In this document: positions 17,508-26,030 of the stretch, one piece after another
Numbering within the stretch: the stretch's first letter is position 1
Layout of the letters: each line of letters begins with the position of its first letter
NCBI GenBank assembly: GCA_018673915.1
Contig: JABHBK010000067.1
Coordinates: forward strand, 1-64,000
Origin: Nitrospina sp.
GTDB lineage: Bacteria; Nitrospinota; Nitrospinia; Nitrospinales; VA-1
Direction of reading: 5' to 3'
Length of the DNA: 64,000 nt
Made by a program: the position numbers and the translations under genes
The notes under the pieces: generated by a model
What the model saw: the letters and a program-made list of their open reading frames with translations, nothing else
Database searches by the model: none
What the model was told of the DNA's origin: nothing

Positions 17508-18539
17508 TTGCACACTGAGCGAATTCGAAAAATCCTTGAAAATATCGTTAAGGACCGGGACTATTCGCAAAGAATCGATAAAACTGGAGATGATCATTTC
17601 GATCCGTTGATCGAAAAGATCAACGCCGTGCTGGAAGAAACGGAAAAGCGCGGTGAGAAAATTGAACACCATAAAAAATCCCTAAAGGACCAGGTTGCCG
17701 TGCGTACGGCAGAACTGGAGAAATCTCTGCAAAAGTCGGCTCTCGATCAGCGTGAGGCCGAGACTTCCAGCCTGAGTAAGTCCGTCTTTCTTGCAAACCT
17801 CAGTCATGAACTGAGAACTCCCCTCAATCACATTATTGGCTACAGTGAAATGATCCAGGAAGAACTGGAGGATGAGGGTTTGGATAACCTTGTCACCGAT
17901 GCAGGAAAAATCCGTAAGGCCAGTAGTCAGTTGATGAAATGGGTCGAAGAGATTATTGACTTGTCTAAAATTGAGTCGGGCCGCTCAGAGTTGGATTATA
18001 AAATATTCCCCCTAATCGATCTGGTAAATGGTGTGGTGGATAGAATTAGACCCGAAGCTGAGCAATCAGGGAATTCACTAGCTCTGGCTCTTTCTGAGTC
18101 ACTGGGTGAGTTGAATGGAGACCGGGAGAGGGTTGAAAGGGTTCTGTTTAATCTTTTAGAGAACGCTTGCCACGCGACCAAAAACGGAAAGGTGTCGTTT
18201 AAAGGGAGTCGGGAAGCAGTAGGGGAAACAGATTGGCTGACCTTCTCCGTGCAAGACAATGGAGCAGGCATCGACCCAAAAATACTGAAGAGCCTGTTTA
18301 AAGGGTACACTCATGCGGATGAAAATCTTTCAAGCGAATTCGGCGCTGACGCCCTGATGCTGGCAATTACACACCGATTGGTCTTGGCTATGGGAGGAAA
18401 CTTGAATGGGGAAAGTGAGCTAGGTGTTGGATCCACCTTCACTTTGCGTCTTCCCGCCGATATGAAATCTCATCTCGAGAAACCGCATGTAGTAAAAGCC
18501 ACGAACCTCTTTATTCGCGATATTTTGAATATCAAGTAA
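17508..18539 (+). CDS. Soluble sensor histidine kinase with a HAMP-like remnant
   Basis: A 343-residue two-component kinase. It begins with a helical segment resembling the second half of a HAMP domain (IVKDRDYSQRIDKTGDDHF) plus a coiled coil ending VRTAELEKSL. The HisKA box FLANLSHELRTPLNHIIGYS follows with its phospho-acceptor His, then the N box FNLLENACHAT, G1 DNGAGID and G2 LGVGSTFTLRL. There is no membrane segment or sensor domain. The start is TTG 17508: GGAG at 17496-17499, inside the end of trxB, is 8 nt upstream. The frame is open further back (ATG 17445), but that overlaps trxB. No response regulator adjoins it. Confidence 0.85.
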   Translation: MHTERIRKILENIVKDRDYSQRIDKTGDDHFDPLIEKINAVLEETEKRGEKIEHHKKSLKDQVAVRTAELEKSLQKSALDQREAETSSLSKSVFLANLSHELRTPLNHIIGYSEMIQEELEDEGLDNLVTDAGKIRKASSQLMKWVEEIIDLSKIESGRSELDYKIFPLIDLVNGVVDRIRPEAEQSGNSLALALSESLGELNGDRERVERVLFNLLENACHATKNGKVSFKGSREAVGETDWLTFSVQDNGAGIDPKILKSLFKGYTHADENLSSEFGADALMLAITHRLVLAMGGNLNGESELGVGSTFTLRLPADMKSHLEKPHVVKATNLFIRDILNIK

Positions 18540-18652
18540 ACACTCACCAAACGTTTTGGATTTCGGTGATGTTCCAGCGTCGCTCGGGCAATTAGCCACT
18601 GCTTTTATTTTCTCTAAAAGTCTGGTATAAATCGGTGACTAACTGGCTTTTT

Positions 18653-18847
18653 TTAGTGGGCCACCAATAAACTTTCGTCCTTTTTCCCTTTTTTTCTTCC
18701 CGGCCTAGACGAACCTTTCTTCTGCTGAAAGACGGTTCTTTCCTCTAATTGTTGAAATATTTTCCAGTGTCGGGTTTGTAGTTCCTGGGGAGAGATAGTT
18801 TTTTTCAGGTTCCCATAAGCATCCAAAACGCGGGTTTCATAAAACAT
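18653..18847 (-). CDS. Small basic protein of unknown function
   Basis: A 64-residue protein that I do not recognise. It begins MFYETRVLDAYGNLKKTIS and has a Lys/Arg/Gly/Ser-rich stretch near the C-terminus (SSRPGRKKGKKDE), which suggests binding to nucleic acid or an acidic surface. The start is well supported: a perfect AGGAGG lies 6 nt before the ATG. It is transcribed alone between the histidine kinase gene and the SYLF gene, with a 271-bp AT-rich gap upstream. Confidence 0.6.
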   Translation of the reverse strand: MFYETRVLDAYGNLKKTISPQELQTRHWKIFQQLEERTVFQQKKGSSRPGRKKGKKDESLLVAH

Positions 18848-19118
18848 ATGGCACCTCCTAAAAAATTCAAGTTTTTAGGCTTGCTCTTTATATTTATATT
18901 AACAGAAGTTGTTAATTTGCAAAGGCTTGATACATGTGGTTTATTTTAATATTATTTATTGAATATTTAGCTATATTTTATTAATGTTAATTCTAATGGC
19001 TGGTGTTGTTGGGAAAATCAAAAAAATAAGAAAACCTGTTAACCATTTCTAGATAAAGCTTTAAAATATGGCTCGGTGAAAGTTGATTCTGGAAACCCAA
19101 ACTCAAAAGGTAAAACAT

Positions 19119-19694
19119 ATGAAATCTGACATCAGTTCGAAAATGAAGCAGAGTTATTTTTTTATAATCTGGGTTGTGGTTGGGTTGGTTTTAATGGGTT
19201 CAGCCAGCGTTGCTTTTTCAGCAACGGCTAAAGAAATAGATGTGAGTGTAGATGCAACCCTGGAACGTTTTAGTAAGGAAGTTCCAGGCGCCGATAGTTT
19301 TATAAGAAAAGCCAAAGGGGTCCTGGTGTTTCCACAAGTTATTAAAGTGGGTATTGGTATTGGGGGGGAATATGGCGAAGGGGCTTTGCGGATCGGCGGT
19401 AAGAGTGCTGATTATTACAGTACCATGGCCGCTTCGGTAGGTTTTCAGTTAGGTGCCCAGGCAAAATCAATCGTAATAATATTTATCAAAGAGGATGCTT
19501 TAAAGCAATTTAGAAATAGCGATGGCTGGAAGGCTGGAGTGGATGGATCGGTGGCATTGATCTCTTTGGGCATGGGCGATTCTTTGGACACGACCAATGT
19601 TAAAGACCCTATCGTAGCATTTGTGTTTGGCCAGAAGGGCCTTATGTATAACCTGACCCTGGAGGGGTCCAAATTCACTAAACTGCAAAGATAA
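19119..19694 (+). CDS. Exported SYLF (YSC84-like) lipid-binding domain protein
   Basis: A 191-residue protein with an N-terminal hydrophobic export segment (about residues 10-30, ending ASVAFSAT) and a SYLF/Ysc84 domain. Family blocks are ADSFIRKAKGVLVFPQVIKVG, GGEYGEGALRIGGKSADYYS and VGFQLGAQAKSIVIIF. SYLF domains bind phosphoinositides in eukaryotes; the bacterial periplasmic role is unknown. ATG 19119 is preferred (AAAGG upstream) over the in-frame TTG at 19083. It precedes pgi by 21 bp and may be co-transcribed with it. Confidence 0.87.
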   Translation: MKSDISSKMKQSYFFIIWVVVGLVLMGSASVAFSATAKEIDVSVDATLERFSKEVPGADSFIRKAKGVLVFPQVIKVGIGIGGEYGEGALRIGGKSADYYSTMAASVGFQLGAQAKSIVIIFIKEDALKQFRNSDGWKAGVDGSVALISLGMGDSLDTTNVKDPIVAFVFGQKGLMYNLTLEGSKFTKLQR

Positions 19695-19715
19695 ACGGGA
19701 TATTAAACACTCAGT

Positions 19716-21023
19716 ATGTCAAACCTTTCTCTTAATTGTGAAAACCTAAAGTCCTTTATTTCTGACCAGGAGGTTATAAACCTTCAGGCGCAAGTTAACC
19801 TGTGCCATGACCAGTTAGAGGGCGGTACCGGTGAGGGGGCAGACTATTTGGGCTGGTTGCATTTGCCCTCGTCCATTCCCGATACCAATGTGGCGGAAAT
19901 CGAATCTACAGCAAGGTCTGTCCGCGATTTATGTGAGGCATTTATCGTTGTGGGCATTGGCGGATCATATTTAGGGTCACGAGCTGGAATTTCCTTCCTG
20001 AATTCTTCTTTTTCAAACCAGTTTGGCAGGCAGGGAGGGCCAGAGATATATTTTGCGGGGCAGAATATCAGTTCCGATTACCATGCAGATCTTTTTGACC
20101 TGATAGCCGGGCGAGATGTGTGTCTAAATGTGATTTCCAAATCGGGAACCACCACTGAACCTGCTATTGCCTTCCGCCTGCTAAAGGAAATGGTGGAGAA
20201 TAAGTACGGGGCTGACGGCGCTCGAGATCGTATCGTTGTTACGACAGACTCCAGCCAGGGCGCCCTTAAAAGCCTTGCAAATGACTTGGGTTACAAGACT
20301 TTCGTGATCCCGGATGATGTGGGAGGTCGATATTCTGTGTTGACCCCGGTGGGACTATTCCCTATGGCGGTGGCGGGGATCAATATTCGGGAGTTGCTGG
20401 AAGGGGCTCGTCGAGGCGAAACAATTTATTCAAAGCCTTCTTTGGATCAAAATGATGCCTACCGTTACGCGGTGATCCGTCAGTTACTTTACCAAAAGGG
20501 AAAAACTACAGAAATTTTGGCAACCTTTCAACCTGCTTTTGGTTATCTGGCCGAGTGGTGGAAACAATTAGCGGGTGAAAGCGAAGGCAAAAACTTGAAA
20601 GGAATTTTCCCCGCATCGGTTGGGTTTACCTCTGACCTCCACTCTATGGGGCAATGGATTCAAGAGGGTAATCGAAATATTTTTGAAACGTTTTTAACTC
20701 TTGAGGCTTCCCGGAGACAGTTGAAAATACCCGCTTTCCAAAATGATGCGGACGGTTTAAACTACCTCGCCGGTGAAACGCTGGATAGGGTCAATGAGAA
20801 AGCTTGGTTGGGAACTGCTAATGCGCATAAAGAGGGAGGCGTTCCCAATATGACACTAAAAGTTAAAGATCGTTCGCCATATTCCCTGGGTCAGCTCTTT
20901 TATTTTTTTGAAAGGGCGGTGGCTATGACCGGCTGCTTGAATGGGGTAAATCCGTTTGATCAGCCAGGTGTAGAGTTTTATAAGGAAAATATGTTCAAAC
21001 TTTTGGGTAAACCCGGAATTTAG
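19716..21023 (+). CDS. pgi: Glucose-6-phosphate isomerase
   Basis: Interconverts glucose-6-phosphate and fructose-6-phosphate. The 435-residue product is of the shorter bacterial type. Visible motifs are VVGIGGSYLGSRAGISFLN, the phosphosugar-binding SIS segment VISKSGTTTEPAIAFR, VGGRYSVLTPVGLFPMA (with the family signature around GRYS), and the C-terminal GVEFYKENMFKLLGKPG. It starts a hexose-phosphate cluster with a transaldolase-like gene 13 bp downstream and glucokinase after that, consistent with one operon linking glycolysis, the pentose phosphate pathway and glucose phosphorylation. Confidence 0.95.
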   Translation: MSNLSLNCENLKSFISDQEVINLQAQVNLCHDQLEGGTGEGADYLGWLHLPSSIPDTNVAEIESTARSVRDLCEAFIVVGIGGSYLGSRAGISFLNSSFSNQFGRQGGPEIYFAGQNISSDYHADLFDLIAGRDVCLNVISKSGTTTEPAIAFRLLKEMVENKYGADGARDRIVVTTDSSQGALKSLANDLGYKTFVIPDDVGGRYSVLTPVGLFPMAVAGINIRELLEGARRGETIYSKPSLDQNDAYRYAVIRQLLYQKGKTTEILATFQPAFGYLAEWWKQLAGESEGKNLKGIFPASVGFTSDLHSMGQWIQEGNRNIFETFLTLEASRRQLKIPAFQNDADGLNYLAGETLDRVNEKAWLGTANAHKEGGVPNMTLKVKDRSPYSLGQLFYFFERAVAMTGCLNGVNPFDQPGVEFYKENMFKLLGKPGI

Positions 21024-21036
21024 AAAGGATAAATAC

Positions 21037-22275
21037 ATGGCTATTGTGAGCCAAAAGCTGGATGAGGTTTTACATGGGCTGGCTTTTGAAAAGATTGAGG
21101 GGGAGTCGCCTCAAAATGAATCCGATCCTTTATTAGCCCGATTAAAAGCTCTTGGCACGGAGGTGTGGATTGATACAGGCGAATTAGAAAAAGCCCAAGA
21201 AATATGGAAGGATGAACTCACGGCTTTAACCACTAATAATACTCTAGCCAATCAGGTGGTTCAGAGTGGAGTTATGGATAAGGTCATTGAGGACACCATC
21301 CACAAAATCAGACAAGAGGGGCTGGACTTGTCTGAAGAGGAAATGATTCTGGAGGTCGGCTTCGTAATCAATTGTAAGATTGCCCTGCGTCTGGTTCAGG
21401 CTTTCAAGGTAAAAGTCAGTGTGGAATTGCACCCGGCGATATCCAGAAGTATTGAGCGAACTCTCCATTATGGCCGCCGTTATTTTATGGTATGCCCTGA
21501 ATATTTTACCGTCAAGGTGCCCTTGACCCCTGAAGGATATTTAGCTGTTCGTACTTTACGGCAGGAAGGCGTTCCTATTAATTTTACTTTGGGATTTTCA
21601 GTGCGCCAAAATTATCTGGCGGCGCGTTTGGCCAATCCTGATTTTGTGAATGTTTTTTTAGGCAGGCTGAATCAAGTGGTTATGGATCACAATGCTGGAA
21701 CAGGTGAGCTGGTGGGAGAAAAAGTGACATTGGCCACTCAACAGGCGTTACGGTCTGCACGTGAAAACGACAAACATGTAAGCTCAAGATTAATTGCGGC
21801 CAGTATAAGAAACGGAGAGCAGGTGGCTTTTTTAGCCGGACTGGATGTGTTGACAATACCACCAAAGGCTATGAAAGATTATCAGGACTCCGGAAAATTA
21901 CCTGACCAAGTGGTTTCTCATATTGATGATTCCATTGAACCTGGGGTTGATCCTCAGCATCGTTTTGCCAAACGTTTTTCTGAACTGTGGCAGTTATCTG
22001 AAGAGTTTAGGAATTTTGTGGACGCCCTTGTTGCTAGACCAGACCTGGATTCCATGCAGGGGGAGGAACTGGATAAAATTGCGCGAGATGTCAATCTGTT
22101 TCATCCTTTTAGCGAAGACGACTTAAATAAAATTCAGGAGCATGGAAAAATTCCAGATCTAAATGCTTGGCCGGATTCTGTTGCACTGGATGATTTGATG
22201 ACGCAATCGGCATTACAATCTTTTACTAAAGATCAAAATGCATTGGATGAGCGTATTCGTTCATTTCTTAAGTAA
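21037..22275 (+). CDS. Transaldolase family protein
   Basis: A 412-residue TIM-barrel aldolase-like protein. The segment YFTVKVPLTPEGYLAVRTLR has the Lys that forms the Schiff base in transaldolases, followed by GVPINFTLGFSVRQNYLAA and NVFLGRLNQVV, with LTIPPKAM near the end of the barrel. These fit transaldolase (sedoheptulose-7-phosphate plus glyceraldehyde-3-phosphate to erythrose-4-phosphate plus fructose-6-phosphate). It has extra N-terminal and C-terminal helices compared with the compact Fsa/TalC forms. Its position between pgi and glk supports a role in sugar phosphate exchange, but the exact reaction is inferred. Confidence 0.82.
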   Translation: MAIVSQKLDEVLHGLAFEKIEGESPQNESDPLLARLKALGTEVWIDTGELEKAQEIWKDELTALTTNNTLANQVVQSGVMDKVIEDTIHKIRQEGLDLSEEEMILEVGFVINCKIALRLVQAFKVKVSVELHPAISRSIERTLHYGRRYFMVCPEYFTVKVPLTPEGYLAVRTLRQEGVPINFTLGFSVRQNYLAARLANPDFVNVFLGRLNQVVMDHNAGTGELVGEKVTLATQQALRSARENDKHVSSRLIAASIRNGEQVAFLAGLDVLTIPPKAMKDYQDSGKLPDQVVSHIDDSIEPGVDPQHRFAKRFSELWQLSEEFRNFVDALVARPDLDSMQGEELDKIARDVNLFHPFSEDDLNKIQEHGKIPDLNAWPDSVALDDLMTQSALQSFTKDQNALDERIRSFLK

Positions 22276-22284
22276 TGAAAAGCA

Positions 22285-23241
22285 ATGATACTGGCTGGTG
22301 ATATCGGTGGGACCAAGACCCACTTGGCTCTTTTTGATAACACCACCCGGATAAAGGAAAAGCGTTATATTAGTAGGGACTTTTCATGCTTCGAAACAAT
22401 ACTGGAGGATTTCTTAGAGGGTAACGATTCCAAGATTAGAAAAGCTTGTTTTGGCGTAGCGGGTCCGGTCATTAACGGAATGTGCAGTTTGACCAACCTT
22501 TCTTGGCAGATTGAGACGGAACGACTAAAAGAAAAATTAGGTGTGGATGGGGTCTGGCTTATCAACGATTTAGTAGCTATGGCAAGCGCGATTCCTTTTT
22601 TAGACCCTGAAGATATTGAGACCCTTCAACCTGGAACTCCAGTAACGGATGGAAGAATCTCAGTGATCTCAGCTGGCACGGGTTTGGGACAGGCTTTTTT
22701 GATCCCTGCTGGAAATGGCAAATATATTGTTCTGGATTCCGAGGGGGGACATTGTGATTTTTCTCCCCGAAACAAATTAGAATCGGAGCTTTTGTTTTTC
22801 CTGCAAAAAAAGTATTCGAGGATCAGCCTGGAGCGAGTATTATCAGGGCCTGGATTATTAGATATTTATGGGTTTATCAGGTCAACTTCTAATGAAGGTG
22901 ATTCGCAGGGCAAGTTTGAGGCCATCGATTACCCTTCTTCTATTGTTGAAAAAGCCATCGCAAAATCTTCTCCGGTTTGTGAACAAACCCTGAAACTATT
23001 TGTTTCTCTGTATGGAGCCGTGGCGGGAAATTTAGCTTTGCAATATTTATCGAATGGAGGCGTTTATCTCGCAGGAGGGATTGCTCCTAAGATAATACCC
23101 TTATTGCGGGAAGGGGATTTTATGGAAGGGTTTCTTTCCAAGGGTAGATTCGAAAAATATCTCTTGGGAGTCCCTGTGAAAGTGGTGACGGACGAAAGTG
23201 CTCCATTGTTTGGGGCCGCTCAATATGCCACTGCTTTTTGA
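22285..23241 (+). CDS. glk: Glucokinase
   Basis: ATP-dependent phosphorylation of glucose. The 318-residue product is of the bacterial Glk (proteobacterial/cyanobacterial) type. The phosphate-1 motif is LAGDIGGTKTHLALFD, the substrate segment is CFGVAGPV and WLINDLVAMASAIP with the catalytic Asp, the phosphate-2 motif is ISAGTGLGQAF, and the conserved SEGGHCDFSPRN follows. VYLAGGIAPKI marks the adenosine site. It starts 9 bp after the transaldolase gene and closes the pgi-tal-glk group. Confidence 0.93.
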   Translation: MILAGDIGGTKTHLALFDNTTRIKEKRYISRDFSCFETILEDFLEGNDSKIRKACFGVAGPVINGMCSLTNLSWQIETERLKEKLGVDGVWLINDLVAMASAIPFLDPEDIETLQPGTPVTDGRISVISAGTGLGQAFLIPAGNGKYIVLDSEGGHCDFSPRNKLESELLFFLQKKYSRISLERVLSGPGLLDIYGFIRSTSNEGDSQGKFEAIDYPSSIVEKAIAKSSPVCEQTLKLFVSLYGAVAGNLALQYLSNGGVYLAGGIAPKIIPLLREGDFMEGFLSKGRFEKYLLGVPVKVVTDESAPLFGAAQYATAF

Positions 23242-23310
23242 ATTAATAATTATCTGGATTCGGTAAGTAGGATCACAACCGAAATTTTCTAACCTGGAAA
23301 GAAAGTAGTT

Positions 23311-24516
23311 ATGGGAACTAAAATTAAGAAAATTGTATTGGCCTACTCTGGGGGATTGGATACCTCTGTCATTATAAAATGGCTAAAGGAAAAATATGAT
23401 TGTGAAATCATCGCTTTTTCAGCCGATGTAGGGCAGGGACAGGAGTTGGACCCGGTTAGAGAGAAGGCCCTGGCAACGGGGGCGAGTAAGGTTTATATCG
23501 AAGACCTGCGAGAGGAATTTGCGAGCGATTTTGTCTTTCCCATGCTACGAGCCAATGCTTTTTATGAACATAATTACCTTTTAGGGACTTCCATTGCCCG
23601 CCCTTTAATTTCCAAGGAGCAGATACGAATTGCGAACATGGAAGGGGCAGATGGTGTGTCACATGGCTCAACGGGTAAGGGAAATGATCAGGTGCGCTTT
23701 GAGCTGGCCTACCATACTCTCAATCCGGAAATTAAAATTATTGCTCCCTGGCGTGAGTGGGATTTGAACTCCAGAACAGCATTAATTGATTACGCCACAA
23801 CGCACGGGATTCCTGTTCCAGTTACCAAAGACAAACCCTATAGTACGGATCGTAACCTTTTTCATATTAGTTATGAGGGAGGAGTATTGGAGGACCCTTG
23901 GTATGAACCCCACGAAGATATGTTTTTAATGTCGGTCTCGCCCGAGAAGGCACCTGATAAGCCGACAATTATAGAGATTTCATACGAACAGGGTAACCCG
24001 GTTGCTATAAACGGGGAAAAGATGAGTCCCGCAACACTGCTGGAAAAGCTCAATCAGGTGGGAGGGGAAAACGCAATAGGCCGTATTGATATTGTAGAGA
24101 ACCGCTTTGTGGGGATGAAGTCTCGTGGAGTATATGAAACCCCAGGGGGAACAATTTTACACGAAGCTCATCGAGGGATTGAATCCATCACCCTGGATCG
24201 TGAAGTTACATTTCTTCGAGACTCCCTAATTCCTTCATACGCCCGGATGGTTTACAACGGCTTCTGGTTTTCCCCTGAAAGAGAACTTACCCAAAGTTTG
24301 ATTGACGCTTCTCAAGCCAATGTTACGGGAGAGGTCAGGCTGAAACTGTATAAGGGTAACTGTGTGGTAATAGGCAGAAAAGCTGAAAAATCGCTATATA
24401 ACCAGAATATAGCGAGCTTTGAAGAAAGTCATGGGTATAACCAGGACGATGCCGAAGGATTTATAAAACTCAATGCTCTGCGACTAAAACTCTACGCCGA
24501 AACTTTTAATCGTTAA
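23311..24516 (+). CDS. argG: Argininosuccinate synthase
   Basis: Condenses citrulline and aspartate with ATP to argininosuccinate in arginine synthesis. The 401-residue product has the PP-loop [30 protein letters not shown], the citrulline/aspartate-binding [22 protein letters not shown], and [20 protein letters not shown]. It is full length. GAAAG precedes the ATG. It stands alone between glk and the response regulator gene; argH is not adjacent in this window. Arginine made here could feed the agmatine route encoded at 45-47 kb, but no arginine decarboxylase is in the window. Confidence 0.97.
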   Translation: MGTKIKKIVLAYSGGLDTSVIIKWLKEKYDCEIIAFSADVGQGQELDPVREKALATGASKVYIEDLREEFASDFVFPMLRANAFYEHNYLLGTSIARPLISKEQIRIANMEGADGVSHGSTGKGNDQVRFELAYHTLNPEIKIIAPWREWDLNSRTALIDYATTHGIPVPVTKDKPYSTDRNLFHISYEGGVLEDPWYEPHEDMFLMSVSPEKAPDKPTIIEISYEQGNPVAINGEKMSPATLLEKLNQVGGENAIGRIDIVENRFVGMKSRGVYETPGGTILHEAHRGIESITLDREVTFLRDSLIPSYARMVYNGFWFSPERELTQSLIDASQANVTGEVRLKLYKGNCVVIGRKAEKSLYNQNIASFEESHGYNQDDAEGFIKLNALRLKLYAETFNR

Positions 24517-24541
24517 AAATACTCCGAGCTGAGAGAACGTT

Positions 24542-24577
24542 TGCCTGCAAAACTTCTCCGCTGTTGATTTGCAGGTA
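24542..24577. repeat. Inverted repeat between argG and the response regulator gene
   Basis: A 10-bp inverted repeat (24542-24551 with 24568-24577, one G-U pair as RNA) has a 16-nt loop. No T tract follows, so it may be a processing or attenuation hairpin or an operator for the downstream gene, whose ATG is at 24600. Confidence 0.4.
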
Positions 24578-24599
24578 AGAATGGCGATAAAATCATAAT

Positions 24600-25991
24600 A
24601 TGAATTCCATTCTGATTGTGGATGATGAAAAAAGCTTGCGAGACTTCCTGGTAATAATGCTTGAAGAGGAAGGCTTTCAAGTGATCACTGCCTCCGGCGT
24701 CGAAAAAGCCATTAAGCTGATTCGGGAAAATATTTTTGACCTGATTCTAACCGATATCCGCATGGGCGACTCCAATGGAATAGATGTTTTGGATGAGGCT
24801 CGGAATACTCTCCCAGATACTCCTGTAGTAATGATGACGGCTTATGCATCTGCCGAAACAGCTGTCACCGCTATGAAAAAAGGTGCCTACGATTATATAT
24901 CCAAACCCTTCAAGATTGAGGACATTCAGTTAATCGTCAAGAACGCTTTGGAGAAAAGGAAGCTTGCCAAGGAGAACCGTCTATTAAAGAGTGCACTGGA
25001 TGATCGTTTCCAACTGGTAAATATATTGGGGAAGTCTGAGCCCATTCAAAAAATCTTCAATTTGGTGGAAAAGGTTGCCAAAAGTAAAGCAACTGTTTTA
25101 ATCACTGGTGAAAGCGGGACAGGTAAGGAGCTTATAGCCAAAGCTATCCATTTTAATGGGAATAGAAAAAACTATCCTTTTGTCTCCATCAATTGTGGAG
25201 CTATGCCGGAAAGTCTGCTAGAAAGCGAATTGTTCGGGCATGAAAAAGGAGCGTTCACAAGTGCAGATTCTTTAAAGCTGGGATTAATGGAATCTGCGAA
25301 TAAAGGCACATTTTTTCTTGATGAAATTGGCGATGCCCCGTTATCAACTCAAGTTAAACTGTTGCGAGTATTGCAAGAGAATGAGATCACACGATTGGGT
25401 AGCACTAAATCCATGCCCGTGGACTTAAGAATCATAGCGGCCACAAACAGCAATCTTTCTAATTTGGTGGAAGAAAAATCTTTCCGTGAAGATTTGTATT
25501 ACCGCTTGAACGTTATTCCCATTCATCTTCCGCCCTTAAGGGAGCGTAAAGAAGACATCCCCGAATTGGTGGACTTTTTCATTAATAAATATAATACACT
25601 GCACAATAAAGCCTATATTCAAGGTGTTGACCCGGATGCATTGAAAGTTTTTGAGAGTTATTCCTGGCCCGGCAATGTGAGAGAACTGGAGAATGTCATT
25701 GAGAGGGCAGTTGTGCTGGAATCTGAGCAGAAGATCAGGAAGATCAGTTTGCCGGATGAGTTATTAGGGCAATTGTCTCCCGATAGAATCCAGGTACCTG
25801 AATTGGGCCAAAATGATATTGACCTCGAAAAAACCCTGGACCAAATTGAAAAGAAAATGATTGCCAATGCCTTGATGCGTTCTGATGGCATTATAAATAA
25901 GGCGGCAAAAAACTTGAATCTCAGTTTTCGTTCGATGAGGTATCGAATTGAAAAGCATAAACTAAAAGATAAAGGTAAGTCTAATGATTAA
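24600..25991 (+). CDS. Sigma-54-dependent response regulator, PilR-like (NtrC family)
   Basis: A 463-residue activator of sigma-54 RNA polymerase: receiver domain (about 1-120, phospho-acceptor Asp in LILTDIRMGDSNG), AAA+ domain (about 135-370) and Fis-type helix-turn-helix (about 420-460). The Walker A is GESGTGKELIA, Walker B is FFLDEIGDAPLS, and the arginine finger region is FREDLYYRLNVIPIHLPPLR. The sigma-54 contact loop reads GAFTSA instead of GAFTGA. The helix-turn-helix end SFRSMRYRIEKHKLK resembles PilR. No partner kinase lies beside it. rpoN is in the same window. Confidence 0.92.
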   Translation: MNSILIVDDEKSLRDFLVIMLEEEGFQVITASGVEKAIKLIRENIFDLILTDIRMGDSNGIDVLDEARNTLPDTPVVMMTAYASAETAVTAMKKGAYDYISKPFKIEDIQLIVKNALEKRKLAKENRLLKSALDDRFQLVNILGKSEPIQKIFNLVEKVAKSKATVLITGESGTGKELIAKAIHFNGNRKNYPFVSINCGAMPESLLESELFGHEKGAFTSADSLKLGLMESANKGTFFLDEIGDAPLSTQVKLLRVLQENEITRLGSTKSMPVDLRIIAATNSNLSNLVEEKSFREDLYYRLNVIPIHLPPLRERKEDIPELVDFFINKYNTLHNKAYIQGVDPDALKVFESYSWPGNVRELENVIERAVVLESEQKIRKISLPDELLGQLSPDRIQVPELGQNDIDLEKTLDQIEKKMIANALMRSDGIINKAAKNLNLSFRSMRYRIEKHKLKDKGKSND

Positions 25992-26030
25992 ATATATTTC
26001 CACAATTCAAATTTTTGTGCGTATAGATTG

